Positions 32,211-43,926 of a DNA stretch of 64,000 nucleotides are shown piece by piece. The notes beneath the pieces are model-generated. The model was not told where the DNA came from. It was given only the letters and a program-made list of their open reading frames with translations, and did not search any database. Position 1 is the stretch's first letter. Every line of letters begins with the position of its first letter. Source of the stretch: Patescibacteria group bacterium UBA6489. Its GTDB lineage: Bacteria; Patescibacteriota; Gracilibacteria; BD1-5; UBA6164. The position numbers and the translations under genes are program-made. The stretch covers positions 1-64,000 of the forward strand of contig DJMN01000004.1 of the NCBI GenBank assembly GCA_002435385.1. The letters are read 5' to 3'.

Positions 32211-32618
32211 ATTTAACCTTTTTAAAAATAAAATTATAATAAGATTTAGAGTTAAAATAATCTAAACCATTAAGCTGTAAAATATTTTAGCCCTAAATAT
32301 CTTTAATATTAATCACAGTTTTTCCATTCTACAAAGAGGAAAACTCCTGATTTTCATTATATTTTTTAGTGAGTCTTTTTCAAATAAAAAGTGTGTCTTT
32401 TTTTCAAAAAAAGGAACAATTTATGGGACTTTTATGAGTCTTTTGTTCCTTTTAGGCTCATTTTTGTTCCTTTTTAGGGATACTCTAGGGAACTTTTCTC
32501 CCTCAAAAAAGGTGCTTTTTTAGAAAAAAGCACCTTTAGTATCCCTATTTTCACCCTAAATTTTATATTACTTTTCATATTATGTTTTTAGCATTTTTTA
32601 AAGATAAACTAAACTTTA
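32211..32618. other. Non-coding stretch with several hairpins
   Basis: No gene seen. Two clear inverted repeats: AAAAGGAACAA / TTGTTCCTTTT (32409-32453) and the terminator at 32508-32537. Repeated GTTCCTTTTTAGG segments lie between. Confidence 0.5.
32508..32537 (-). terminator. Terminator of the toxin/immunity/SLH operon
   Basis: AAAGGTGCTTTTTT, AG, AAAAAAGCACCTTT perfect stem followed on the minus strand by six T, 80 bases past the SLH-DKNYY gene. Confidence 0.8.
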
Positions 32619-34460
32619 TTACTCACATTCTGACATATCAACTACACTATATTTATTATAACAATTATTATTGTCCTTTGCATAATCAATACTTATAACT
32701 TGGAAAGAATCTAAATCAACATCATTTACAATCACATAATGTTCAGCTCCAGCATAGTCATAATAATATACATTATCTTTATCTTTTGTATAATTTCAAC
32801 CTATAATAATAAAGCTTTCTGCATCTATATTTGTATTTGTAGGTTCAAACAATCAACAATAAACACTATTAATATCTTTTCAACAGTTCCTTTCTAAAAT
32901 AACAAAAGTTTCTTTATCTATCTTTTCACTTTTGCTTCATTCATAATAAATATAATCTTTATCTTTTGAGTAATAATTATTTAAAGGCTCAAATGTTTCT
33001 GTATCTACTCAGACTATCTTCACTTCTGAATTATAAATAGAATTTTTATCTTTTGCATAATTTAAATACAAATATTCAAATGAATCAATATCAGCTCAAA
33101 TAACTTCTCTAGAATTATAATAAACCTTTCATTTGTTTTTTATGTATTCTCCTCATATGTATGAAAAACTTTCAGGAGATAAAAATTCATTAATTATATT
33201 ATTCTTATAAATTGAATTATTATTTTTTACATAATATCATCACAAAACTTCAAATGTACTAGTATTAAAGTAATCTACCTTCTCTCATAAGTGATAAACA
33301 CTATTTTTGTCCTTAGAATATCAATAACTAAAAACTTCAAATGAATCAGGGTCTGCATTCATTGAAAGGAATTTTAATTTATATGATAAATAAACATTAT
33401 TCTTATCTTTTAAATAAAATCACTTATAAAACTCAAAATTATTTATTCCATCATATGAGATTATATTTTCACCATATGAATAAAACTTCCCTATTACTTC
33501 AAAACTATCTCTATCTACATCTAAAATTTTAATTGTATCTCTATATAGTAAATAAACATTATTCTTATCTTTTGCATATTCATTTATAATAATTTTTCAA
33601 TAATCAAATTGTATAATTTCAAAAGTTTCAGGATCTGCTCATTCAACAATTTCTCAATTACCTGAATAGACTCAATTTTTATCTTTAAAACAGTATACTG
33701 TTATCATTTCAAACGATTCAATATCTATTCATCCTATTTTATTTCAAGAAAGATATATATAATCTTTATCTTTTGCATAAATTGCATTTAATCTTTCAAA
33801 ACTATTTGAGTCTACTCAAACCAACTCTTTATCCCTCCGATAATATTTTCAATCTTTTATGTAAAAGAAAAAAGAGTCTTTATAAACATGTCTAGAATTT
33901 TTATACTTTATATCCTCTTTTAGTCTCCGAATTATTTCAACCATCTCTCACCTATTTATGGTTGATTCTATTGCTTCTATGGAAAAAGGTATTGCTCACC
34001 TTCTACTCAAGTATTTTCAATATTTAACTAATCATTCTTCATCTCATACATCCTCTTGTTTTCACATTCCTAAAAGGATTATTTTACTAGCCTCTAAAAA
34101 AGATATATTATCTTTAGGTTTAAAAGTTCAATCTTTATATCATCATATGATTCCATTTCTTTTTGCTGTACATATATATTTTTCAAAATATCATCAATTT
34201 ACATCAGGAAAACAGTCTTCTCAGTATATTTCAGAGTCTGGAAAGTTTGATTTTATCATTATTTTTGTGAACTCTTCTCTTGTAATTTTATTTTCTGGTT
34301 GAAATGTTCAGTCTTTATACCCATTAACTATGTTGTTTTCTTTTGCATAATTTATGGCTTCTATGTATGAGTGTTCATTTGAAACATCTGAGAAGTTAGC
34401 AAAAGATGTTGAGATGAAAACTAAAGGTAATATTAAAGAAAGAAATTTTATATTTTTCAT
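32619..34460 (-). CDS. SLH-anchored DKNYY-repeat surface protein, 613 aa
   Basis: Signal peptide (1-20, ends TSFAN), then three SLH repeats: FSDVSNEHSYIEAINYAKEN, FPDVNGGYFEKYICTAKRNG (~70-110) and a third ending INRGEMVEII-x-RLKEDI (~165-180), where x is CGG. Relatives have Trp there (the MIWRLKE pattern), a good case for CGG as Trp. From ~195 to the end run about ten DKNYY-type repeats, each with YAKDKxxVYY-like cores and a following FEVI segment. Such repeats are extracellular and uncharacterised. It is 13 bases after the probable immunity gene and before the operon terminator, so it may be another immunity or adhesion component. Confidence 0.82.
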
Positions 34461-34473
34461 AGATTATGATTTA

Positions 34474-35337
34474 TTAGTAAAAATGTATTTTTTCCATCGG
34501 TCACATTTCTCATTTTTCATATCTCTCAAAATCGTTCTTCCATTCTCATTTTATTTCTTCCCTAAATTTTTTAAGAAGTTTCTCATTTCACTCTTCAACT
34601 AAAACTTCTTCTAGAATTTTATCTCATTTTTCATATTTTTCTTTTCTTTCTTCTGTAAGCCGTAATTCTCTTTCCTTCTCTCTAGCATAGAGTAAATCTT
34701 CTTTTATTTTTTCCTTATCTAGTTTTTTGTATGTTACAGCATATTCTTCTTTATACCTAAATATAAATCATTCTTTTTCAAATTTTTCTTTTAATTCAGA
34801 TGTAATATATAAATCTGAATGAATTACATCACTAAACATTTGTAAATCATAGTATTCTATGAAATCTGAACGAAATACGGTATAATTACCAATCATTAAT
34901 TTTCATTTAAAGTATCTACTATTTTCAATATCAACTTCATAATCAGAAATAACAGGCAAAGTTTGCCGACTCATAATATATCTTTTTTCTCAATTTACCT
35001 TTATTGGTAAAAAATATAATCATAGTTTTTCTTTTTCTGCAAATTGTTTAAATTTCTCTGTTACTCAAAAATAATCTCAAGCTCACATAAAATTTACATC
35101 TCGTATATCCTCCGTTAGTCTTTGTGAAGGAATTTCCTCATTAGAAAATCTATCTTTGTCTAGTTTAAAATATTGATGTTCACAAAAAGAATTAGTGGAT
35201 ATATTTGTCTTTCAATCAAACTTCTTAAATACTTTTGGGAATCAATAAATCTCTCATAGCCATTTTTCTCAGTCTGCTGTCATAGGAATTTCTATTTTAT
35301 AAATTTTCATTTCTTTTTTCTTTAGAAAATCAAACAT
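34474..35337 (-). CDS. Probable immunity protein of the large toxin, 287 aa
   Basis: Not recognised with certainty. The first part reads MFDFLKKKEMKIYKIEIPM; the middle has FMGAGDYFGVTEKFKQFAEK and FLPIKVNGEKRYIMS, which resemble the DUF1629/Imm-type immunity layout (a 'vtekfk..l' helix followed by 'fiPvkv'). The C-terminal ~80 residues are a charged helix (ARERE to EEVLVEEGNEKLLKKF). No signal peptide, so cytoplasmic, as expected for immunity to a nuclease. It starts 15 bases after the toxin stop. One CGA (EDI-x-DVNF) and two CGG codons (IMS-x-QTL, REL-x-LTEE). Confidence 0.6.
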
Positions 35338-35352
35338 AATCCTAAAATTAAA

Positions 35353-38300
35353 TTATAATCACATTTTTTTATATACTTCATAAAACATTTCTGCATATTG
35401 CTTGAAATCTTCTCTTTGAGCTTCGTTTATCTTTATATCTCAAGTTGTTATTTTTTCACGTATAATTTTTAATCACTGTTCATAACCGTCCTTGTCTCAA
35501 AATAACTCCATATTTTTATACAATTCATTAACAACATCTTTTATATAATCTGTGTTATTTGTTCCATGATATCAACCTGGTAATAAAAATCAATTTTTAA
35601 AATCATTTGTATCTATTTTGTTAGTTTCAATAAATTCTATTATATAATCTCTTTTTTTTATTAATTTTGCTCTTACATCTGGTGCCAATTTACTAAACTG
35701 AAAATTACCAAACTTATCTCCCCATATATGATGCATATTTAAAGTAAAATCAGAAAGTGTACCATTTCATATTAATTCAGGATTTGTAGCCTTATCTATT
35801 TTTCATAATCTAGTAAATTGATTAGCTAAAACTTGCATTTCTTCTCATAGGTTGGCTATTGTATTCGCTCATAGTATTGTACTGTTACTTGCACTATTAG
35901 TTATTTTAGGATTATATACAAAGGTTTTCAAATCTTCTAAAAAGGTTTCTTTTCATGCATCATCTAAAACTTTAAAGTTTTTATAAATCCCATCTAAGTG
36001 TTTTGTTTCTAAAGATTCACTCTTATCTAAAACATCTATTGCTTTATAAAAAGTATCAAAATCTTTGGTATCTAGCTTTGAAAGAACTCTTTGTATAATC
36101 TTTTTTTGGTCTCTTGCTTCCCTACTTAACTTAGCAAATCTACTAACTACATTACCTGTTTTTCATAAAACATAACCTCAGGCTATTCATAATCCAGTCA
36201 TAAACATCAAAGCACTACTTCTTCAACAGTAGTATTGAGGAATATACTCATCTCATTCTACACCTGATCAATTCATACAAGCATCATATAGTTCTTTGTT
36301 TTCAGCAGTTAATTCAAAGACATCATAAGCAAATAATCATAGTACAGCTCACCGTCCTATTATAGGTATACGAGCAACTCATATTTTCTTTGATTTTTCT
36401 TTAGCTAATTCTGATAATCTCTTTATTAATTTTTTAAAGAATCAAACATTTGCAAGTCAGATTCAAACTCAAACAGCTCATACTCAGATTAATACATTGT
36501 ATCACTCTAGTGTCATTTGGTCTTGGAATCATTCCCGATACACAGCATTTGTATCTAATTCTTCTTGTGTTCCTCAATAATCAAACTTATGATATATTAT
36601 ATGTTTAATTTCTCCATCTATCATTTCTGGAATGACTACTATATGTCCATTATCAAAGTATTGAGTTAAAACTCACTTTTCAGAGTCATATATTGGATCT
36701 GTTTCAGGATATCAGTGAGGTCAGAAGCTTCAGTTTGTTTCCTCTCTATAACTCTTAGCTATTGGTTCTGGTACAAAGTAAGTATTAGTATCCAACTTTT
36801 GATCTTTTTCATAAACTTCTCCATTTACAAATTTTTGATACCTTCAACTTACACCATTAAAGTAACCAATATCCCTGAAATCTCAAGCTGTTAACTTACT
36901 ACTTATTGGGTATCATAATACTTTTACTATTCTATCATCTGCACAATTTACATCATCTATTATTTTACAATACTCATTTGTTTTATCTTCTGTATCTTCT
37001 ATATTTTCTGTATTATGTGAATTTGAATCTAATTTATCAAGTATTCTTCAATTTACTACTCTTATGTGAGTTGAATAACTTTTATTAGCTTCATCTAAAA
37101 CATTTGGTTGATAGTAAAATGTTGAATATCTTGTTGTTCAATATGCATCTATATATGATATTGGTAATATATATGTTCATAATAATGTACTAAATTTTAC
37201 TTCTTTATCTGTTGATGCTTTTTCTTGAAGAGATTGTTGTATACTTGCGATATCAACAAAATAGTTAAATCATATTTTTTCGCTTCTTAGTTTTAATCAC
37301 TTAGTGTAAACTGTATAATTATGGTCTATCTCTCAAAAATTTACTGTTTTTTCAGCTAAACAAGGGAAGCCATACTCTAATTTATATTCTGAATCGGCTA
37401 ATCCATTACAAAAATTTGTTTGATTGATTTTACATGTTGAGTCTTGATTTGAAGTGAACTTTAAACCTGAATCAAATTCTAATACATCAGCACTACTATT
37501 ACTTTGCCAAAATTTTACATCTGAATATGTTTCTCAATTACTATTTTGTAGTTTGTAATACCGATTACTTCATTCCTTTATAGGAGTTAGCGTAAAGTTT
37601 CAACAAGAAACCTCCTCCATCTCACAATTAGCATTAATTAATCAAGAGTTAGCCTTGTTTACTTCATTGTAAATTGTTACTAATACATATGTTGCATAAT
37701 CTCTAGGAATATCAATATTAAATTGGCTATCTTTTAATGTTGGAATATTAGTAAATCCTGATGATATTCTCTGGTAAATTTTTGCCCAAGTTTCTTTTTC
37801 TTCTTCATTTTTAGCTTGTAGTAAACATTTATCTATATCATGTCATCTAAATGACATTTTATAGAACTCTGAATAAGAAATATTTTCATCAGGATTATAA
37901 TAAGGTTTTGGAGTTACAATTCACCTTCTTAGTGCTTCATGTAGATATACTATATGCCAAGGAGTACTTGCATCTAAGAAATCTACTTCACATCATGATA
38001 AATTATTTCAAAGTGTTTCACTAACTCTACAGGTAGGATTTGAAGTTTCAGAATTAAATCAAGTAGACCTTAATATTATTTTTAAAGCCTCTATTCTTCT
38101 AATACCACTAATGGGGCAAAATTCGTTAACCTCTATCTTTATAGTATCTTCATATATACACATTGGAGAGACATATCCGTCACAATTATCTACCCAGACT
38201 TTTTCTTCCTTAAATCATGAATTACAACCATTCACCCACCCTTTTTCTTTAGCAGTTGTTATAGCTCAGCAATATGGACCCCCTTTATCTACATCTGAAA

Positions 38301-41300
38301 ATCAGGCACATCAAATCATATCTCAAGTATCATCTCAAATTCATACATAACATTTTTCTTTTATTTCATTTCAGTCATAAACCCCTCAATTTATAATTAA
38401 TTTTCTAACACACATATTGCTATCTTTTGCAACATATATTTTGAAATACTTACTAGGGTTTACATTTTTTCAGTTATTATCTTTTAACTCAAAATGTAAA
38501 TGAGATTTATGTTCTTCATTCGAAGGAGCAACAAGTCAGATAACTGTTTCAGGTGTAACAGTTTTTCATTTTGTAATAGTTGGAACTATATGAGTATATA
38601 AACTTGTTTTTCAATCATCATGTTTTATTATTACAGTTTCCTTTCCTATACTTTCAATAACTCAGTTTTCAACTGCTCTAACCTCTTCTCAAGTAAATAA
38701 GTGGAAATCCAATCATTTATGAGTATTTCAGTTAAATTCTTCAAAAAATATTTGGTTTACAAGTAAATTAACAGTTCTGTTGTATCATACTAATTTTTTA
38801 TAATCAAATGGATAATTCAATATTTTTTTATCTGAATAATCTACTCAATCTAATTTTATAAGGTCCTCATGTATCCAACCTGTTATACCTCTTTCCATAG
38901 TCTTAACTTCTTCTAGCGTGAAATTTGGGTAAAGTCTAGCATAATGAGTATTGAATATTTCTTCTGTAATGTCTTTTGGTGTATCTTCAATTTTTATATA
39001 GTATAGATTATTTGTTTCATCCTTTCATAAAACTTGTACTTTTGTTCACTCATAAGTTTCCCATAGTATATTTTCTTTTGTTTCAGTATTTGTATTAGCT
39101 CTTAAATCTACAGTCATGTTATAAGCCCATGAAATAGTTCATGTAACTTTAATTTCTGGTGTATCAAGTATTACATCAGGTCAAATCGCTACAAATCAGT
39201 TAAATATCCAAGCAGTCCTTCCGTCTTCAAATTGTACATTAAACCAGTTTCATTTTGTTTCTAATACTGTTAATACTGTGTTATATGGTATTATATCTTG
39301 ATTGTTTCCGTTTCAGTCTTTGTTGAAGTCAAAATATCAGCTTGTTGCACTTGGTTCAGTGTGTGCATAAATACCAACTAAACTTGCTACAACAACTTCT
39401 TCTCCTGTTGGTTCTTTCAATTCATCTGTAGGTGTTGGAATTGTACAGTTTTCTGCTAGTTGTGTTGTTGGTATGTATCAAGTTCATTCTGTTACTGATA
39501 ATCATTCTACATGTATTTTTGATATGTTTCAGCTTGTTTCTAGGATTTCTGCTTTTGTACTATTGTCTAGGCTTATTCAATCCTCATTTAGTGTATTGCT
39601 ACTTGATAGTACTGCTTGTTTTTCAGAGCTACAAATCTCCTGAATATTTCTTGTTAGCCTATCATCTATAGAATTAGGGCACGAGTTTGATGAATTAGCT
39701 ATTGAAGTTTGTTGATAGTAGGCATTCAACATGCTACTTACCATACTCATTCTTGTTACATTCTCAGTATTTGGAAAACTTGGTATATCGCTTTCTTGTA
39801 TTACTCAGAAATATAGTCATGCTGAGATGTACTGGTTACCTTCACGGATTACTTTATAATCACATGAGTTTACATCAAAATTGAAAACCTCAAATATTGC
39901 TTGAATGCTTTCACTGTATGCTAGAGGTTCTAGAGCATTTGCATTGTTGTTTTCATCTAGATTAATTATTCACAGCCTATAAGCTGAATATATATAATCT
40001 GCATACCACTCTTGTCCTGTGAGGTCGTTAATACTTCATACTTCGTAAGGCATTACAGCAGTATTTGAAGCTCATAATAATATTTTCACAGCTTCAGCTT
40101 TGCTGATATGATTATTTGGCAAAAAGTTATCTCCATTTCATTCCACCCATCTTAAGGCTGTGGCTTTTGTTAGATCTAAACATTGGTTATCTGAAAGGTT
40201 TGAAGCATCATCGTAATGCTGTTCGCATTCCCTAAGATTTGAATATTCAGCCATTTCGGAATCGCAGTACTCACTGTTGATTTGACTTGCATCACGGTAG
40301 ATATACAACCTCTCTTCGTCTTGGATATATTCAGTATATTTTAGAGAATGAAAAACTGTGTTGTCTAGGGTGTTTATATAATTGGAATATATATACGGAG
40401 AATGAATAGATCTTCAAAATCCTGCTTTGTACTTAGTTTGAAAGACTGACATGTCTTCGTTGGTACTGTAAAGATTGGTTCATAATTCGTTACAGACCGT
40501 TATAATAGAAGGCTCTTCCTCCTCGGTGATGGCTTTGTAGTCACCTATTCAAAAGCTTAGACTTTCAGTATTGTAAAGGCTTTTTCTCTCTTCTTGCTGT
40601 GAGTTTATTACTTGAATAGTTTTTGAAAGAGGTTTAGATCAGAAGTCTGAGAAGTTTCAAACTCAATTTTCTAGCATATCAAAGGCAATAGTTACATCTC
40701 AACTTATGTTATTTTCAAGTCTTACTGGGATTTTTATAGTTGTACTTTCGTTATAGCTTACTTCATTTTTACCTAGTATTCAAAGGTTCGTTGCTGTGTT
40801 TATTACTTGGTTATTTGAGTCTAGTAATTTATAACTTAGCATTGTATTTGAAGTCCATTTTAGGCTTCATAGGTTCTTTGCTGAAAATTCCATCTTGTAG
40901 GTTTTTCAGGCTTCATACTGCTCTTTTTTCTTTAGTCAGTTATTTGTTAGAGTTAGTTCGTAGTCGTATTTATTTACAAGAGTTATCTGGTCATATTCTG
41001 CTTGTGAAATTTCTCATCATTTCATGTATCTAACATACACTGTTTTTAGTCCAGATTCTGTTTTTCATGAAAGTGATGACAGAAGAAAGTCTTTAGTATA
41101 GGCGAAAGATTCCCAGTCACTCCATGAGATAGAATCCTCTGAAAAGCTAATATAGTCAGGAGTGGAAGTTGGTGTAAGCTCAATTTGAACTGACAAGCTC
41201 TCTACTGTATCTTCTCCCCCATTTAGTAAGATACTTTTTTCTTGATTTTCTATATCTTTAATCTTCATCGGATATCCTGTGGATATACAATTTTTATATT

Positions 41301-41862
41301 TTTTTAGGTGTCATTTGGGAAGTGATTTTTTATTTCAATTTTTCTTTTGTAATTGACTTAAGTGCTGATTATATACCCTAGTTACAGGAGAGCATCAAGG
41401 ATGCATATTAGTTGGAGAATAAGTTAACTCTCCATTGTTTCAATCAGTACATACTTTATAAAGAGTTTTCACACTTTCTTTATCCTGTAAGTTGGTTGAT
41501 AACATTTTTTTATTCCATATCTGTCTGGGTGCTCATTGGGAGTCATAGATTAAACAATCCTCATCTGAATTTAAGGTATTCTTGCTCTTATTTTCTTCAG
41601 TTGTTGTTCAAGTTCAAGTGTTCCCATCGCATATAGTCCATCATTTTTTGGAAAATGCATTGTTAAATGCTGTTATTGGGATTGTTTTAGATTCGGTTCA
41701 GTCTTCCGAACAGATATGAACTTTCTCAGTTCATAAATTCTCAACAGCAAAAACAACACTGTGAGATATACTAGAAGTAAAAAATACTATCATCAGTATG
41801 AATGACAATATTCTTCTTCAAAATCCTCTAGAAGAAGAGGACTTCATGTCATAGTTGTCCAT
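35353..41862 (-). CDS. Giant secreted polymorphic-toxin-like protein with M23 peptidase, 2169 aa
   Basis: One uninterrupted frame: I checked most lines from 35.4 to 40.9 kb for TAA/TAG and found none. Domains: signal/TM ~15-40; beta-rich CARDB-like region ~250-430; SLH-like ~550-660 (NHISKAEAVKILL); SH3-like ~820-960; M23 endopeptidase ~1040-1130 (HKGLDFHLFTGEEV, SHLHFELK); a second SLH-like block ~1195-1290; hydrophobic helices ~1785-1880; C-terminal ~2060-2169 with NMHHIWGDKFGNFQF and LLPGGYHGTNNTDYI. That tail resembles AHH/HNH nuclease toxins, with a His pair and a later His. The architecture fits a cell-surface protein that opens peptidoglycan and delivers a nuclease into a neighbour. 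The immunity-like gene follows directly. The start could be 41847. Confidence 0.8.
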
Positions 41863-42225
41863 TTTTTGTAAAAAGAGTTAAATAAATAAAACTATTGATT
41901 TATAATGATTTATTTCTAATAATCAATTGTTTTTCTTATTTGTTGTTGAAAACCTTTTTGCCTATTTTTTTGTCTAATTTATTATTAATATTTTGAAAAA
42001 ATGTGTTTGTTTCAAAAAACTTGAAAAAAAAGTGTTTTTTCTTATTATTCAGGAGCTAGATAATAACCTGAAAAAAATAAAGGAACTATTGAGTTTGAAG
42101 ATGGGTAATTGTTCACCACATCTAAACTTAATAGTTTTATGGGGTTATTGTCTAGCAACAAGAACAATTACCCTTTTTTTGTTGTATTAAAGGGTAAAAA
42201 ATATTATTTTATAACCCTTTTTATT
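41863..42225. other. Divergent non-coding region between toxin and membrane-protein genes
   Basis: Probable promoters for both directions. A 65-aa ATG frame (41993-42190) runs through the hairpin below and has no recognisable feature, so I do not call it a gene. Confidence 0.5.
42103..42180 (+). ncRNA. Possible small RNA or terminator with 47-nt loop
   Basis: GGGTAATTGTTC (42103-42114) pairs perfectly with GAACAATTACCC (42162-42173) and is followed by seven T. The long loop is unusual for a plain terminator. A second hairpin, AAAGGGT / ACCCTTT, follows at about 42189-42221, just before the next start codon. Confidence 0.4.
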
Positions 42226-43548
42226 ATGAAAGATGTTAAGTTTCCAACAAGAAAAGTGGTACACTCTTTAGTCATAGCTTGTTTGTGAACTATTTTGGTT
42301 AGTTTTGCTTCTGTTTTTGCTTTTTCATTTGTAGGTTTTATTATTTTATTTTGAGTTTATTTATTTTCTATATGGAAACTTGAAAGTAAAGAGTATATTT
42401 TCTACTACTCTATAAAAACAATAAGAGCTTTATTTTTCTTTTTACCCTTATCTGCTGTTTTCTATTCTATATCATTAACAAATACAATGGTAGAAAGTAG
42501 CTGAAGTAGTTTAGAAGCTTGAGCTACTGCAGTGTGATGAGCAATATGAGGCTTTATTGTAATTGGGTTATGTTTGATTATTTGATTAGTATGAGGGTTA
42601 ATTATTTGAACTTTTGCTAAAAAACCTAAAAAAGAACAAAACACATGAAGAAGTATCTGAATATTATTTTTGATAATACTGTGACTATCATTTTACTATT
42701 TGAGTCAAACATCAGAAGTAGAGAAAGTAATAAATTGAGATAATATGGGTACACAAAAAAACACCTCTAACATAATAAGCACAACAAGCACTTGAGTAAT
42801 AATAGAAGAAAAAAAGAATAATAAAGAAGGTGAAACAAAACTAAGTGATTTACTTTCTTTTAAACTTACAAGTTACAATTTGGTAAAATGAGACTGGTCA
42901 GATAGCTTTGAATTTTCATATGAAATAGAAAATAAATCTTGAAAAAATATCTTATGATACAAATGAAGTTTTGAGATTTTTGATTTGTTTGATGATAGTT
43001 TATGAAAGTTTAATATTGATAAAATAGAAACTTTTAGTAGCTGAACTTTAGTTAAAGAAAAATGAAACTATAGCTATAATGAGTTTTTAAGTGATAATGT
43101 TAAATTATGAAAAGCAAAATTTGAAGACTTAAAGTACAAATACAGTATAAGCAAAATAATTTATGAAAATGACTATGATTTTTCAAATAAAGTTTTCTGA
43201 AATAACACTTGAAAAGATATAGATAAGGTAAGTTACGAAATAGAAAGTAAAGAGTCTAAAAAATGAGATTTTCAAAATTACATAGAATTTGAGGTAAAAA
43301 TAGAAAACAGTTCTGAAAAAACTATTAAAGGTATAAAGTGAGGATTTAGTATATATAATATTTTTTGAGAAAAACTATGAAGCTATGAAGTTAATATTAC
43401 AAAAGAAATTAAATCTTGAGCTAACATAAGTGAAAAAATGCAGTACTCTATAAATGAGTTTATGAATAAAGAGAATGAAATATATGAAACAGATTTTAGT
43501 TTATTAAAATATAATTTTAATATTGAAAATATAGTATATTCTGAGTAA
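42226..43548 (+). CDS. Membrane protein with tandem extracytoplasmic domains, 440 aa
   Basis: Four hydrophobic helices occupy ~15-165: VIACLGTILVSFASVFAFSF, a second in the AGATAVGGAIGG to GLVGGLIIGTF stretch, and another at SIGILFLIILGLSF. The glycine-rich helices are encoded almost entirely by TGA. Residues ~215-440 hold two related beta domains (DSFEFSYEIENKSGKN... and NYIEFEVKIENSSEKT...). No known family. It is the last gene before the right attachment core and is transcribed opposite to the rest of the element. It ends at TAA with a terminator. Confidence 0.7.
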
Positions 43549-43555
43549 TCTATTT

Positions 43556-43582
43556 AAAGCTTCCCAAAAGGAGCTTTATTTT
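43556..43582 (+). terminator. Terminator of the membrane-protein gene
   Basis: AAAGCTTCC / GGAGCTTT with one bulged T and a CAAAA loop, then ATTTTTTA. Confidence 0.75.
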
Positions 43583-43862
43583 TTATTCAAAATCGCTAGT
43601 TCTACACAACTATATAGCATGTGTAAATTTCCTATATATCTCATTATCTATTTTTCAGATCAACTTTTAAAGTAAAATTATGAATACCTTTATATAGTTC
43701 ACATTCTTAATAGGATATACTAATAATCACTTAGTTTCCCTTTATATAAAAAGATAAGTTAAACTAAAACCTCTTTTAGGTTCTTTATTATCTGAAAGGT
43801 ATTTTTTTGATTCTTACTTACATATTCATACAAGCCTCATATTGTTCGCATTCAATTAAGAG
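43583..43862. other. Right end of the integrative element, non-coding
   Basis: No gene is seen in either strand with UGA as Gly. Nothing else recognisable. Confidence 0.4.
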
Positions 43863-43873
43863 GGGTGTACCAA
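43863..43873. other. Right attachment-site core (attR), GGGTGTACCAA
   Basis: Exact copy of the 11 bases at the tRNA 3' end (20378-20388), without the rest of the tRNA. It separates accessory genes from ordinary chromosomal ones. Confidence 0.6.
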
Positions 43874-43883
43874 ATATAAAAAC

Positions 43884-43920
43884 AAAAAAAATGTTCTTTT
43901 AAAGTAAAGAACATTTTTTT
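43884..43920. terminator. Bidirectional hairpin terminator
   Basis: AAAAAAATGTTCTTT / AAAGAACATTTTTTT with a TAAAGT loop. It ends the DUF805 gene on the minus strand. Before integration it would have followed the tRNA-Arg directly. Confidence 0.75.
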
Positions 43921-43926
43921 CACATA

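Noticed and set aside
33944..33980. Apparent gene break between the SLH part and the DKNYY part
   Set aside because: A first reading suggested two frameshifts. Rechecking the raw bases (GGAAAAAGG and CATCTCTCACC) shows one continuous frame.
36906..37088. Hydrophobic plus-strand frame and several similar ones between 36.9 and 41.6 kb
   Set aside because: All are antisense to the giant toxin gene, whose single frame I checked line by line between 35.4 and 40.9 kb.
41993..42190. 65-aa ATG frame on the plus strand before the membrane-protein gene
   Set aside because: It runs through a strong hairpin plus T7 tract, has no recognisable segment and no TGA codon as native genes do. Non-coding is more likely.
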